From Croceicoccus sp. YJ47 (lineage in GTDB: Bacteria; Pseudomonadota; Alphaproteobacteria; Sphingomonadales; Sphingomonadaceae), in the NCBI RefSeq assembly GCF_016745095.1, contig NZ_CP067087.1, forward strand, positions 810,501 through 874,500: a stretch of DNA of 64,000 nucleotides, given 5' to 3'. A program made the translations under genes and the position numbers. Below are positions 35,326 through 44,450 of the stretch, one piece after another; positions within the stretch are counted from its first letter, which is position 1, and the number at the start of each line of letters is the position of its first letter. The notes beneath the pieces are model-generated. The model did no database searches. It saw nothing but the letters and a program-made list of their open reading frames with translations, and was not told the DNA's origin.

Positions 35326-37475
35326 TGAAACGCCTTGTCCTCCTGACGGTCCTCTCCCTCGCGCTGTTTTTTTGGTTCGTTTTCGATCTGGGACAATATG
35401 TGAGCCTAGAGGCGATCAAGCAGCATCAGAGCACGATCGCACACTTTTACGAGGACCACCCGGTCCTTGTCCTCGGCGCCTTCTTCCTTGGCTATGTCTT
35501 GCTCACCGCCTTGTCATTTCCCGGAGCGGCGCTGCTGACTCTTCTGGCAGGTGCACTCTTCGGCCTGGTCGTGGGCACCATTGTAGTGTCATTCGCCTCG
35601 ACAATCGGTGCAACTCTGGCGTTTCTGGCAGCGCGATATCTGTTTCGCGACATGGTTCAGTCCCGCTTCGCGCAGCGTCTCAAAGCCATCAATGCAGGTG
35701 TCGAACGCGATGGTGCCTTCTACCTGTTTTCGCTGCGGCTCGTGCCGGTGTTCCCTTTCTTTGCCGTCAATCTCGTGATGGGTCTGACCCCCGTCCGCAT
35801 CTGGACCTATTTTTGGGTCAGCCAGCTCGGCATGCTGCTAGGTACCATCGTGTACGTCAACGCCGGCACCCAGCTCGCCGGTATCGAGAACGTTCGCGAT
35901 ATCGCGACAACTGAATTGCTGCTTTCCTTTGCCGCGCTTGGTTTGCTGCCGTGGATTGGAAAGTTCGTCATGCGCTGGATCAAACGCGGCCAAGTCTATC
36001 GCAAGTGGCAGAGACCTCGCTCGTTCGACCGTAACCTCGTAGTTCTCGGTGCAGGCTCCGCAGGTCTCGTCTCGTCCTACATCGCCGCGACAGTCAAGGC
36101 CAAGGTAACGTTGGTCGAAGCCTCAAAGATGGGCGGCGACTGTCTCAATTACGGCTGCGTCCCTTCCAAGGCGCTCATCAAGAGTGCCAAGGTCGCGCAC
36201 CATATGCGTGAGGCGCAAGAGTATGGCCTTTCAGCGGTGGAGCCGCAGTTCAGTTTTTCCGCGGTGATGGACCGCATTCACCGGATCATTGCCGAAATCG
36301 AGCCCCATGACAGCGTCGAGCGCTATACCGGCCTCGGTGTGGATGTGTTGCAGGGTTATGCCCGGCTAGTCGATCCCTGGACCGTCGAAATAACCGCCAG
36401 CAATGGCAGCACGCATCGGCTTACCACGCGCGCGGTCGTCATAGCGGCAGGGGCCGAACCATTCGTGCCCGACCTGCCCGGCCTTTCTGATACGGGCTAT
36501 CTTACCAGCGATACGCTTTGGGATGAGTTCGCTCGGCTCGAAGAGATACCCCGGCGCATTGTCGTGCTCGGCGGCGGACCGATCGGCTGCGAGTTGTCTC
36601 AGGCTTTCGCGCGGCTCGGAGCGACCGTGACGCAGGTCGAGCGCGGTGATCGGATACTGGCCCGTGAAGATGGCGATGTGTCCGAACTCGCCAAAGCCAG
36701 TCTCGAGGCGTCGGGTGCAACCGTTCTGACCGGTCACGAGGCAATCGGGTTCGAGACCGAACAAGGTGAGAAGATCGCTATCCTGCGCAGCGAGGATGGC
36801 GAATGCCGCATCGGGTTCGATGCCCTGATTGTCGCGATTGGCCGCAAGGCCCGCCTTTCAGGCTACGGGCTGGAAGAACTGGGCATCGGTACTGACAAGA
36901 CGGTCGTCACCGATGATTACCTCGCCACGCTCTATCCCAACATCTACGCGGCCGGAGACGTGGCCGGCCCCTATCAGTTTACCCACACCGCCGCCCATCA
37001 GGCCTGGTTCGCGAGCGTCAACGCCCTGTTCGGGCAGCTCTGGCGCTTCAAGGCCGATTACCGGGTAATTCCTTGGACGACGTTTCTCGATCCGGAAATC
37101 GCCCGGGTCGGTCTCAACGAGAAGGAAGCGAAAGAGAAGGGTATCGACTACGAGGTAACCATCTACCCTATGGATGACCTCGACCGGGCAATCGCCGAAA
37201 GCGAGACGGGCGGCTTCGTCAAGGTGCTGACGCCTCCGGGCAAGGATCGGATCCTGGGAGTTACCATCGTTTCGGCTCACGCTGGCGAGCTGCTTGCCGA
37301 ATATGTGCTCGCAATGAAACATGGCCTTGGTCTCAATAAGATCCTCGGCACGATCCACACCTACCCCACGCTTGCCGAGGCGAACAAGTTTGCTGCCGGT
37401 GAATGGAAAAAGAAACATGTGCCCGAAAGGCTGCTTGCCATCGTCGAGCGATATCATCGCTGGCGGCGCGGCTAG
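35325..37475 (+). CDS. TVP38/TMEM64 membrane domain fused to a mercuric-reductase-like flavoprotein
   Basis: A 716-residue fusion. Residues 1-220 are a TVP38/TMEM64 (SNARE-associated, DedA-like) membrane domain with the FPGAALLTLLAGALFG and LRLVPVFPFFAVNLVMGLT re-entrant motifs. From residue 235 a class I pyridine-nucleotide-disulfide oxidoreductase follows: VVLGAGSAGLVSS for FAD, redox-active GGDCLNYGCVPSKALI near residue 270, GGGPIGCELSQAFARLG for NAD(P)H and the IYAAGDV motif. The C-terminal dimerisation domain has HTYPTLAEA. The Hg(II)-binding C-terminal Cys pair of MerA is absent, so the substrate is probably a disulfide or quinone rather than mercury. GTG 35325 shares one base with the preceding stop. 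Confidence 0.9.
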   Translation: MKRLVLLTVLSLALFFWFVFDLGQYVSLEAIKQHQSTIAHFYEDHPVLVLGAFFLGYVLLTALSFPGAALLTLLAGALFGLVVGTIVVSFASTIGATLAFLAARYLFRDMVQSRFAQRLKAINAGVERDGAFYLFSLRLVPVFPFFAVNLVMGLTPVRIWTYFWVSQLGMLLGTIVYVNAGTQLAGIENVRDIATTELLLSFAALGLLPWIGKFVMRWIKRGQVYRKWQRPRSFDRNLVVLGAGSAGLVSSYIAATVKAKVTLVEASKMGGDCLNYGCVPSKALIKSAKVAHHMREAQEYGLSAVEPQFSFSAVMDRIHRIIAEIEPHDSVERYTGLGVDVLQGYARLVDPWTVEITASNGSTHRLTTRAVVIAAGAEPFVPDLPGLSDTGYLTSDTLWDEFARLEEIPRRIVVLGGGPIGCELSQAFARLGATVTQVERGDRILAREDGDVSELAKASLEASGATVLTGHEAIGFETEQGEKIAILRSEDGECRIGFDALIVAIGRKARLSGYGLEELGIGTDKTVVTDDYLATLYPNIYAAGDVAGPYQFTHTAAHQAWFASVNALFGQLWRFKADYRVIPWTTFLDPEIARVGLNEKEAKEKGIDYEVTIYPMDDLDRAIAESETGGFVKVLTPPGKDRILGVTIVSAHAGELLAEYVLAMKHGLGLNKILGTIHTYPTLAEANKFAAGEWKKKHVPERLLAIVERYHRWRRG

Positions 37476-37518
37476 TGAGCTCATTCGGCACCAGCCAAAT
37501 GATCTGAAAGGAATACCG

Positions 37519-37953
37519 ATGAAACAATTCGCACTGGTAAGCCTGCGTGTCGCAACCGCTCTGCTTCTCGTTGTCTGGGGACTCATTCGCGTGACGGCAC
37601 CCGAAAAAGGCGCCGGGGTGAGCGCGAAATACTATTCCGGACTGGGATCGGCTAAAGTGATTCAGGTCGTCTGGGGCGCGGCACTGCTGATTATCGGCAT
37701 GCTCGTCATCATTGGCCTGTTCCGGCGGTTTGCCCTTGTCGCGCAGGCCGTCGTGCTGGTGTTCGGCGCGCTGACCATCTGGAAATATCTGCTCGATCCG
37801 CTGGGCCTTTATCTGCTGACGCCCGAGACCAGCAATGTCCTCTTCTTCCCCTCGCTCGCACTCGCTTTCGCCAGCCTGCTTCTTGTCGCCATGCGTGACG
37901 AGGACCGCTGGTCGCTCGATTGCTTACTCGAGGCGCGTCGGGCCGGAAAATGA
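37519..37953 (+). CDS. Small four-helix membrane protein (DoxX-like)
   Basis: A 144-residue protein with four predicted helices (about residues 7-25, 48-66, 70-88, 107-124) and an acidic/basic C-terminal tail (RDEDRWSLDCLLEAR). Layout resembles DoxX/DoxD-type proteins, but no signature is decisive. It lies 43 bp after the TVP38 fusion and 49 bp before the TonB receptor. AAAGGAA precedes the ATG at 37519. Role unknown; perhaps a partner of the neighbouring flavoproteins. Confidence 0.65.
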   Translation: MKQFALVSLRVATALLLVVWGLIRVTAPEKGAGVSAKYYSGLGSAKVIQVVWGAALLIIGMLVIIGLFRRFALVAQAVVLVFGALTIWKYLLDPLGLYLLTPETSNVLFFPSLALAFASLLLVAMRDEDRWSLDCLLEARRAGK

Positions 37954-38002
37954 CCCGTCCTTGCCCTTCTTTTGCGACCTGCGATCCGACTGGAACATCT
38001 CA

Positions 38003-41000
38003 ATGCGAATGACTGCTCTCCATCTGGGCGGTGCGGCCTGCGTGGTCGCCCTCTGCACTGCATCGCCCGCTCATGCCCAGCAGGCGGGGATCGCCATTGC
38101 GGTCGTCGATGCGGAGAGCGGTGAGGCAGTTCCCGATGCCGAAATCCGGATAGTCAACGGCAGTATCGGATATGACCGGATCCTCCTCACCGATGCCAAC
38201 GGCCAGGTCCGGATCGAAGGCCTCACCACAGCGGGAAGCTACCGGGTCGTTGTGAAGGGCGATGCCGAGGGAAGCGACGGGGCAGCGTCGCGCGAGGTCG
38301 CGTTGCGGGCAAATTTCACAAGCAGTGTCACGCTTCGCATCAATCGCGCTGACAATACGATCGTCGTGACGGGCCTTCGAGCGGTAACCGGCTTGAATGC
38401 GGTCAATGCGGAAGTGGCGGCCTCCCTCGGCGAGAAGGAGCTTGTGGCTCTCCCGATCGAGGGCCGCGATGTCATTGGAGCGTTGGTGCGCCTCCCGAAC
38501 GTGGTTCCCTCGACCGGCTTCTTTCCCGAGGCGCCTTCGATCTCCATTAACGGCTCGAACAGCCTGAACACCAACTATCTGATCGATGGCCTCGATAATA
38601 ACGAGAACTTTCTCGGCGGACTCAAATTTCCGGTGCCGCTTGGTTTCACGCGGGAAGTCACGGTGCTCGCAAATTCCTATTCGGTCGAATACGGGCGCAC
38701 GGCGAATGGCATCGTCAATTATACCACGCCATCGGGATCGAACGAGTTCCATGGCGAAATCTACGGGCTGGTCCGCCCGGGCCGGCCGTTGGACGCTCGA
38801 TCTGCCTTCCCGAGGCGCGATCTGACCGGCAATCCGGTCGGAGACAGTTTCGAACGCTATCAGGCCGGTGCCAGCCTCGGTGGCCCGATCGCACGCGACC
38901 AAACTTTTTTCTACGCCAATTACGAATTTACGCGCGATCGCAACGTGCAGACAGTCGACGCCCCGCTGCTCGGCGTCGTCGAGAACGTCACGGGAAACAA
39001 TGAATTTCATCTCGGCTCTTTCAGGATCGACCACAGGCTTACCGATGACTGGACGCTTTCGCTGCGCGCCAATATCGGTCGTGTTTCGGTCGATCGTCCA
39101 GGCGGCGCGTTGGGGGGCGGGAATGTTACCTTTCCCTCGGCCGGGTCGCGGCAAGACCGCTTCTCGACTCTGGTTGCAGCGACTGCGACCTTTTCGGGCA
39201 ATGTGTGGAGCTACGACGGGGCACTCCAGTATAGTCGCTTTAGATGGGGTTACGGAAAGCCTATTTCTGGCGCTGGACCGCAGGTTACGATTCAGGGCCC
39301 GAGCGGACTGTCCGCCGGCGTGGTTGGGCATCCCGGCTTCGTTTTCGACAGTCTCGAGGAGACGTGGCAGACGAGCCACCGGGTGCAGCGGTCCATTGGC
39401 GAACATACGCTGACCGTGGGGGTCGATGGGATCAATTCGAATATCGGTCTGCTCGGCGGCGGAAATCCCGATGGAAACTATACCGTACGGCTCACCGATG
39501 CGCAGCTTGGAGCACTTGCTCAGGGCGGTTCGGGTCTTGACCTCGGTGCCAGCGCGGTTCTCGCGCTCGATCCGGCGGTCGTCAACTACGCGGTAGAGCT
39601 GCGCCCGCAGAGCTTCGGCACTGACCAGACGCAGCTCGCCTTCTATGTCGAGGACGAGTGGCAGCTTACGTCACGGCTGACAGCCACGCTGGGCCTGCGG
39701 TATGATTACGACAGTCTCTCCGAAGAAGGCGGCAGCGGCGGCGACTACGATAACATCGCGCCGCGCTTTGCCCTGAATTACCGTCCCGATGCGCGGTCCA
39801 CCCTGCGGTTCGGTGCGGGTCTCTTCTACGGCAAACTGTCCTACGCCGTCGTGTCAGACGCACTCCAGCGCAACACGCGATCGCCGGGGTTCCTGAACCA
39901 GCTCGCGCAATTGCAGTCGCTGGGTCTGCTCCCTGCGCAAGCCGACCTTGCCGAGGTGACCTTCGATGGCAACCTTGCCGTATCGCCTGACTGCGCGACG
40001 GTCTCGCAATGCCCCGCGCCCGATGAGGTACTGCAATTGCGGGATACGTCCGTGATAAACGAAGCCCGTATCCTCAGTCCCGAAGGCTACGACAATCCCT
40101 ATTCGGTGCAGCTGAGCGCTGGCTACCAGTTCCAGGCGACCGACACGATCACCCTAGGCGCCGACCTCGTCTATAGCCGTTCGCACAATCTGGTGCGTCT
40201 ACGCGATCTCAATGCGCCAGCATCGTTCAGTACCGATCTCGCCAATCTGACAGCGGACAATATCGCCCTCTTGCAAGCCGCGCCCGACAATGCCTCGCGC
40301 CTCACCCTTGCGCAGCAACTGGGGCTGGTGCGTTCGCAGGCAGATGCCGATGCGTCGCGGCCAGTCTCGCTGCAGCCCGGCGGCGCGCGGCAGATCACCG
40401 TGTCCGAGACTTCCGGAGAGGCCGAATACACGGCGCTCATCCTGCAGGCAAACAAGGCGAGGGGTGATGATTTCTACGGCTTCCGGCTCGCCTACACGCT
40501 GTCCAGCCTCGAGAACGACACCGACGACATCAACTTTCGAGCTTCCGATGGCAACGACTTCGCTTCCGAATGGGGGCCGTCCGCGAACGACCGGCGCCAC
40601 GTCATTTCCGCAGTGGGCTTTCTCTATCCGACTGACGGTCTAACCCTAACCCTTGCGGGCCTCTTCCAGTCCGGCCAGCCCGTGAACTTCGTGCCCGACG
40701 CGCGGATTTTCGGCACGCAGGACCTCAACGGCGACGGAGCAAGCTTCGGCGAGAACTTTGTCGGAAATTCGGATCGCTATCCCGGGGCGCAAAGGAATTC
40801 AGGGCGTTTACCGTGGTCGGCCACTGTCGATCTTGGCGTACGCTATGCATTGCCGGTTCTTGGCGGGCGGCTCGAGGCAAGTGCCGATGTATTCAACCTG
40901 TTCAATGCCAACAACGAGTCCGGCTTTGCAAACGCCGCCACCACCTCGAACCAGGTGCAGTTTGGCGGCGGTGCATCCTTCGTGCAGCGCAATGCCGGTC

Positions 41001-41041
41001 CGCCCCGCCAGTTCCAGTTCGGCCTGGCCTACAAGTTCTGA
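38003..41041 (+). CDS. TonB-dependent outer-membrane receptor with carboxypeptidase-regulatory N-domain
   Basis: A 1012-residue protein. A signal peptide (cleavage after about residue 26, SPAHAQ) leads to an 80-residue CarboxypepD_reg-like beta-sandwich (VVDAESGEAVPDAEIRI), a plug domain (about 130-250, SISINGSNSLNTNYLIDGLDN) and a 22-strand barrel ending in the aromatic FGLAYKF. This is the Oar-like layout of receptors for larger or unknown ligands. No siderophore genes are adjacent. Being inside the sigma-factor operon, it may import a metal complex or metabolite under the same stress control. Confidence 0.88.
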   Translation: MRMTALHLGGAACVVALCTASPAHAQQAGIAIAVVDAESGEAVPDAEIRIVNGSIGYDRILLTDANGQVRIEGLTTAGSYRVVVKGDAEGSDGAASREVALRANFTSSVTLRINRADNTIVVTGLRAVTGLNAVNAEVAASLGEKELVALPIEGRDVIGALVRLPNVVPSTGFFPEAPSISINGSNSLNTNYLIDGLDNNENFLGGLKFPVPLGFTREVTVLANSYSVEYGRTANGIVNYTTPSGSNEFHGEIYGLVRPGRPLDARSAFPRRDLTGNPVGDSFERYQAGASLGGPIARDQTFFYANYEFTRDRNVQTVDAPLLGVVENVTGNNEFHLGSFRIDHRLTDDWTLSLRANIGRVSVDRPGGALGGGNVTFPSAGSRQDRFSTLVAATATFSGNVWSYDGALQYSRFRWGYGKPISGAGPQVTIQGPSGLSAGVVGHPGFVFDSLEETWQTSHRVQRSIGEHTLTVGVDGINSNIGLLGGGNPDGNYTVRLTDAQLGALAQGGSGLDLGASAVLALDPAVVNYAVELRPQSFGTDQTQLAFYVEDEWQLTSRLTATLGLRYDYDSLSEEGGSGGDYDNIAPRFALNYRPDARSTLRFGAGLFYGKLSYAVVSDALQRNTRSPGFLNQLAQLQSLGLLPAQADLAEVTFDGNLAVSPDCATVSQCPAPDEVLQLRDTSVINEARILSPEGYDNPYSVQLSAGYQFQATDTITLGADLVYSRSHNLVRLRDLNAPASFSTDLANLTADNIALLQAAPDNASRLTLAQQLGLVRSQADADASRPVSLQPGGARQITVSETSGEAEYTALILQANKARGDDFYGFRLAYTLSSLENDTDDINFRASDGNDFASEWGPSANDRRHVISAVGFLYPTDGLTLTLAGLFQSGQPVNFVPDARIFGTQDLNGDGASFGENFVGNSDRYPGAQRNSGRLPWSATVDLGVRYALPVLGGRLEASADVFNLFNANNESGFANAATTSNQVQFGGGASFVQRNAGPPRQFQFGLAYKF

Positions 41042-41052
41042 AAGTGGCAAGC

Positions 41053-42339
41053 ATGATCCCGGACGCATTACTGAATTTGCAGGGCCTGATCGGGCTTGCC
41101 ATCGTGCTCCTCGTCGCTTGGGCGATTTCCGAAGACCGCGCGGCTCGGCCGGGATGGCGCTGGATTGGAGGTGCGCTGGCGCTGCAGTTCGTCATCGCTC
41201 TGGTCGTGACTCGGGTTCCCTTCGTTTGGACACTGGTCGGTTATGCCAACAGCGCGGTCTCGGCGATCGAACGCGCGACGCTGGTCGGGTCGAGCTATAT
41301 GTTCGGCTATACCGGCGGCGCACCCATTCCCTTCGTGCTCAAACCGGGCGCTGATGAGCCGGTCATCGTTGCCTTCCAAATCCTTCCGCTGATCATCGTT
41401 TTCTCCGCTATCGCGGCTCTGCTCTGGCACTGGGGCATCCTGCGCGCTGCAGTCCGCGGATTGTCGTGGGCCCTGCGCAAGACCCTGGGTGTCAGCGGCG
41501 TAGTCGGATTGGGAGCTGGCTCCACGATCTTCCTCGGCGTGGTAGAATCGCCGCTCGTTCTTAAAGCCTGGTTTGCCAGGATGACCCGCCCGGATCTGTT
41601 CGCTATCATGGTGCTGATCATGGCCACGATCTCGGGGGCCATACTGGTGCTCTATGCGACCACCCTGTCGCAGACCGTGCCGAACGCCGTGGGCCACATG
41701 ATCGTGGCCTCGCTGATATCGCTGCCCGCCGCCGTGCTCGTTGCCCGGCTAATGGTCCCCGCCGCAGTGGGCACGACGCCGGACGAGGAAACCGCTGATG
41801 AACCCGAGGCGGGCCTCAAATACGAAAGCAGCATGGATGCTCTGATCAGGGGCACCGCGGATGGCGTGACGCTGGTACTCGCGGTGCTCGGGATCATTAT
41901 CGTTATCTTTGCGCTGGTGAATATCGCAGACCAGATCCTGTTCCTGTTTCCCGGGGTCGACGGCACGCCGCTCACCTTGCAGCGCATCTTCGGCTGGCTG
42001 TTCGCGCCCGCCATGTGGGCTATTGGAGTGCCATGGGACCAGGCTCCCGCAGCGGGTGGTCTCATGGGCACCAAGGCGATCCTCAACGAATATGTCGCCT
42101 ACCTGGAACTCGCCGCACTTCCACCCGGGACGCTCGATCCGCGCACCTTGCTGATCGTGACCTACTCGCTCTGCGGTGTCGCCAACCTCGCCAGTGTCGG
42201 ACTGATCGTCTCGACGGTTGGGACCCTGTGCCCCGAGCGTCGCGGCGATGTCGCGGCTCTTGGCATGAAAAGCTGGCTTGCCGGCAATATGGTTTCGCTC
42301 ATGACAGGCGCGGTCATCGGCATCGTCACCTGGAATTGA
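41053..42339 (+). CDS. Concentrative nucleoside transporter family (NupC-like)
   Basis: A 428-residue inner-membrane protein of the CNT family. The N-terminal three-helix part precedes the gate and core domains: FAFQILP-like VAFQILPLIIVFSAI near residue 112, LGVSGVVGLGAGSTIFLGVVESPLVLK near 145, and the C-terminal GTKAILNEYVAYLEL and YSLCGVANLASVGLIVSTVG. Such transporters carry nucleosides with Na+ or H+. It lies 11 bp after the TonB receptor gene, which suggests that the two handle the same molecule. A GTG at 41044 is an alternative start. Confidence 0.88.
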   Translation: MIPDALLNLQGLIGLAIVLLVAWAISEDRAARPGWRWIGGALALQFVIALVVTRVPFVWTLVGYANSAVSAIERATLVGSSYMFGYTGGAPIPFVLKPGADEPVIVAFQILPLIIVFSAIAALLWHWGILRAAVRGLSWALRKTLGVSGVVGLGAGSTIFLGVVESPLVLKAWFARMTRPDLFAIMVLIMATISGAILVLYATTLSQTVPNAVGHMIVASLISLPAAVLVARLMVPAAVGTTPDEETADEPEAGLKYESSMDALIRGTADGVTLVLAVLGIIIVIFALVNIADQILFLFPGVDGTPLTLQRIFGWLFAPAMWAIGVPWDQAPAAGGLMGTKAILNEYVAYLELAALPPGTLDPRTLLIVTYSLCGVANLASVGLIVSTVGTLCPERRGDVAALGMKSWLAGNMVSLMTGAVIGIVTWN

Positions 42340-42349
42340 GGACCGCGCA

Positions 42350-42967
42350 ATGTTGGATGCCAAACTGCGACCGCTCATAGATCCTCCGCTCGATGCAGCC
42401 GGGAGCTGGATCGCAAGACGAGGGATCGGACCCAACGCGGTCACCCTCATCGGTCTTGTACCGGGCCTGGCTGCCGCAGTGGCGATCGCGCAAGGCGCGT
42501 TCGCCCTCGGGCTCGTCCTGGTTCTACTCAACCGGCTTCTCGATGGTCTCGATGGCGCGGTAGCACGGGCGACCCGACAGACAGATTTTGGCGGCTATCT
42601 CGATATCGTCGCCGACTTTGCTTTCTACGTCGCGGTGCCGCTGGGCTTCGGCTTCGCGGCTCCAGCCAACACGCTTCCCGCGATGGTGCTTGTGGCCGCC
42701 TTCACGCTGACCGGCATCAGCTTCCTTGCTTTCGCGACGCTTGCCGCGAAACGCGGGGTCGCAACCGAGGCGCACGGGCGCAAGAGCTTCTTTTACAATA
42801 CCGGCCTCGCGGAGGGCACCGAGACGATCCTCGTTTTTGTGCTCATGTGCCTATGGCCCGAGCAGTTTGCGCTGTTTGCCTGGATATATGCGGGCCTGTG
42901 CCTGCTGACAGTGATCCAGCGCAGCGCTCTTGCCCACGCGATGTTCCGATCGGATACGACTGAATAG
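42350..42967 (+). CDS. CDP-alcohol phosphatidyltransferase family protein
   Basis: A 205-residue membrane enzyme with the full catalytic signature DG-x2-AR-x8-G-x3-D-x3-D (DGLDGAVARATRQ then GGYLDIVADF, about residues 62-87). Family members move a phosphoalcohol from CDP-alcohol to an acceptor hydroxyl in phospholipid synthesis. The acceptor cannot be told; it is not close to PgsA or PssA in length or neighbours. It follows the nucleoside transporter by 10 bp. Confidence 0.88.
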   Translation: MLDAKLRPLIDPPLDAAGSWIARRGIGPNAVTLIGLVPGLAAAVAIAQGAFALGLVLVLLNRLLDGLDGAVARATRQTDFGGYLDIVADFAFYVAVPLGFGFAAPANTLPAMVLVAAFTLTGISFLAFATLAAKRGVATEAHGRKSFFYNTGLAEGTETILVFVLMCLWPEQFALFAWIYAGLCLLTVIQRSALAHAMFRSDTTE

Positions 42968-42980
42968 AAAGGGTTTCATA

Positions 42981-43583
42981 ATGGGAGTTTTTCCATCGAT
43001 CGAAGGCGAGCCCGGGCTCGACAAGGTCTTCAAGCGCTTTCCTCACAGCGTCGCCCCCTTGCTGGAATATCACGACCGGCTCCTGCGCGACCCGTCGCCG
43101 CTGACCGTCGCCGAGCGCGAGCTTATCGCAGCCTATGTTTCGGGATTGAATTCCTGCACCTACTGCCACGGTGCGCACGTTGTCGCGGCACGCGCTTTTG
43201 GGATCGACGAGGCCTTGTTCGAGACGTTGCTGACCGATCTGGATAACAGCGCGATCGAGGAGAAGTTAAAACCGCTCCTCGCCTATGTCGGCAAGCTGAC
43301 CCGCACGCCTGCGATGATGGTCGAGGCGGATGCCGACCGGGTCTATGCGGCGGGATGGGATGAACGCGCGCTGTTCGACGCAGTCAGCATTTGCGGCTTG
43401 TTCAACCTGATGAACCGGATCGTCGAGGGCTCGGGAATAAAATCTAATCCGCTGGAGGCGGACAAGGCGGAGATGGATGCTCGCCTCGCGCGAATGGGCG
43501 GCAGCACCGACGATCCCCATCGGGGCGAACGAAGCTACACGCGTCTGCTCGGCCTTTGGGATATTTCGCACGACGCCAGCTAG
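42981..43583 (+). CDS. AhpD-like alkylhydroperoxidase / carboxymuconolactone decarboxylase family
   Basis: A 200-residue all-helical protein with the AhpD active-site pattern SCTYCHGAH (CxxC plus His near residues 59-64), as in uncharacterised peroxidase-related enzymes. The two cysteines can reduce peroxides with electrons from a dedicated donor. It is 13 bp downstream of the phosphatidyltransferase and ends the long co-directional operon that starts at the SigF-type promoter. Confidence 0.85.
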   Translation: MGVFPSIEGEPGLDKVFKRFPHSVAPLLEYHDRLLRDPSPLTVAERELIAAYVSGLNSCTYCHGAHVVAARAFGIDEALFETLLTDLDNSAIEEKLKPLLAYVGKLTRTPAMMVEADADRVYAAGWDERALFDAVSICGLFNLMNRIVEGSGIKSNPLEADKAEMDARLARMGGSTDDPHRGERSYTRLLGLWDISHDAS

Positions 43584-43603
43584 CGCTCGCCCCACCGGGA
43601 CGG

Positions 43604-43629
43604 GGAACGTTGGCTCAGAGCGTCGCGTT
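43604..43629 (+). promoter_or_regulatory. Candidate EcfG-type general stress promoter
   Basis: GGAAC at 43604-43608, a 17-base spacer and CGTT at 43626-43629, 35 bp before the haloacid-dehalogenase-like gene. This fits the alphaproteobacterial EcfG consensus (GGAAC-N16/18-CGTT). EcfG and PhyR are not in the window, so this rests on the motif alone. Confidence 0.5.
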
Positions 43630-43664
43630 CAAACCGGTAATGTGTGCATTGGAGAAGGAACGTG

Positions 43665-44327
43665 ATGGCTCGGCCGGTGCTGGTATTCGACGTCAATGAA
43701 ACCCTGCTCGATATCCGGACGCTCGAGCCGCTGTTCGCGCGATGGTTCGACGATGCAGGAGCAATGCGCCGGTGGTTTGCGCAAATGGTGCTCTATTCGC
43801 AATCGCTGACCCTTGCCGGGCGCTATTTGCCTTTCGGAAGCATCGCCAGCGATGTGCTCGGCATGCTGGCAGCAATCGAAGATCGCGCCTTGCCGCAAGG
43901 CGCGGCGAGCGATCTCAAGGCTGCCTCGACACAGCTTCCCGCGCACGGCGACGTCGAAGAGGGGCTGGCATCACTGCTAGAGCAGGGTTTCCGTCTGGTG
44001 ACGCTGACCAACAGCGATTCCGACACGCAGGCGGAGCAGCTTTCCAATGCCGGAATTGCCCGCTTTTTCGAAGCCCAGTTCAGCGTCGATTCCGTGGAGC
44101 AATTCAAGCCTGCCACGGCAACCTATCGCCATGTCGCCACGTCGCTGCAGGTCGATATCTCCCGTCTGGCCATGATCGCCTGCCATTCGTGGGACCTGCT
44201 CGGGGCTGCTGCTGCGGGGATGCAGCCCGTCTTCATCAGGAGAGAGGGAAACAGCCAGCCCGGCTTCGCTTCAGCCGGGGTCCGGGAAGTAGACCGCATC
44301 GGCGAACTTGCGGCGCTCGACTGGTAG
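43665..44327 (+). CDS. Type II haloacid dehalogenase-like HAD hydrolase
   Basis: A 220-residue HAD-superfamily protein with the FDVNETLLD nucleophile motif near residues 7-15 (DxN variant typical of L-2-haloacid dehalogenases), motif II LTNSD near 112, the Lys in FKPATATYRH near 145, and the acidic ACHSWDLLGAAAAGM motif near 170. It would hydrolyse a 2-haloacid or a phosphate ester. Either GTG 43662 or ATG 43665 is the start, after GGAGAAGGA. Not overlapping its neighbours. Confidence 0.85.
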   Translation: MARPVLVFDVNETLLDIRTLEPLFARWFDDAGAMRRWFAQMVLYSQSLTLAGRYLPFGSIASDVLGMLAAIEDRALPQGAASDLKAASTQLPAHGDVEEGLASLLEQGFRLVTLTNSDSDTQAEQLSNAGIARFFEAQFSVDSVEQFKPATATYRHVATSLQVDISRLAMIACHSWDLLGAAAAGMQPVFIRREGNSQPGFASAGVREVDRIGELAALDW

Positions 44328-44450
44328 ATTTTTTGTCGATTTTGCGCCCCGCGGTGAAGGGTGCGCCGGAAAGAAGTCCGCATCATGCGGAACAACGCCA
44401 GTCCAGCCACGTCGTCTCGATATACTGATACAAGAAGTGGAGACGACCAC

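Noticed and set aside
35325-37475. Mercury resistance (merA) call for the fused reductase
   Set aside because: The C-terminal Cys pair and the N-terminal HMA domain of MerA are missing, and no merR, merT or merP is nearby.
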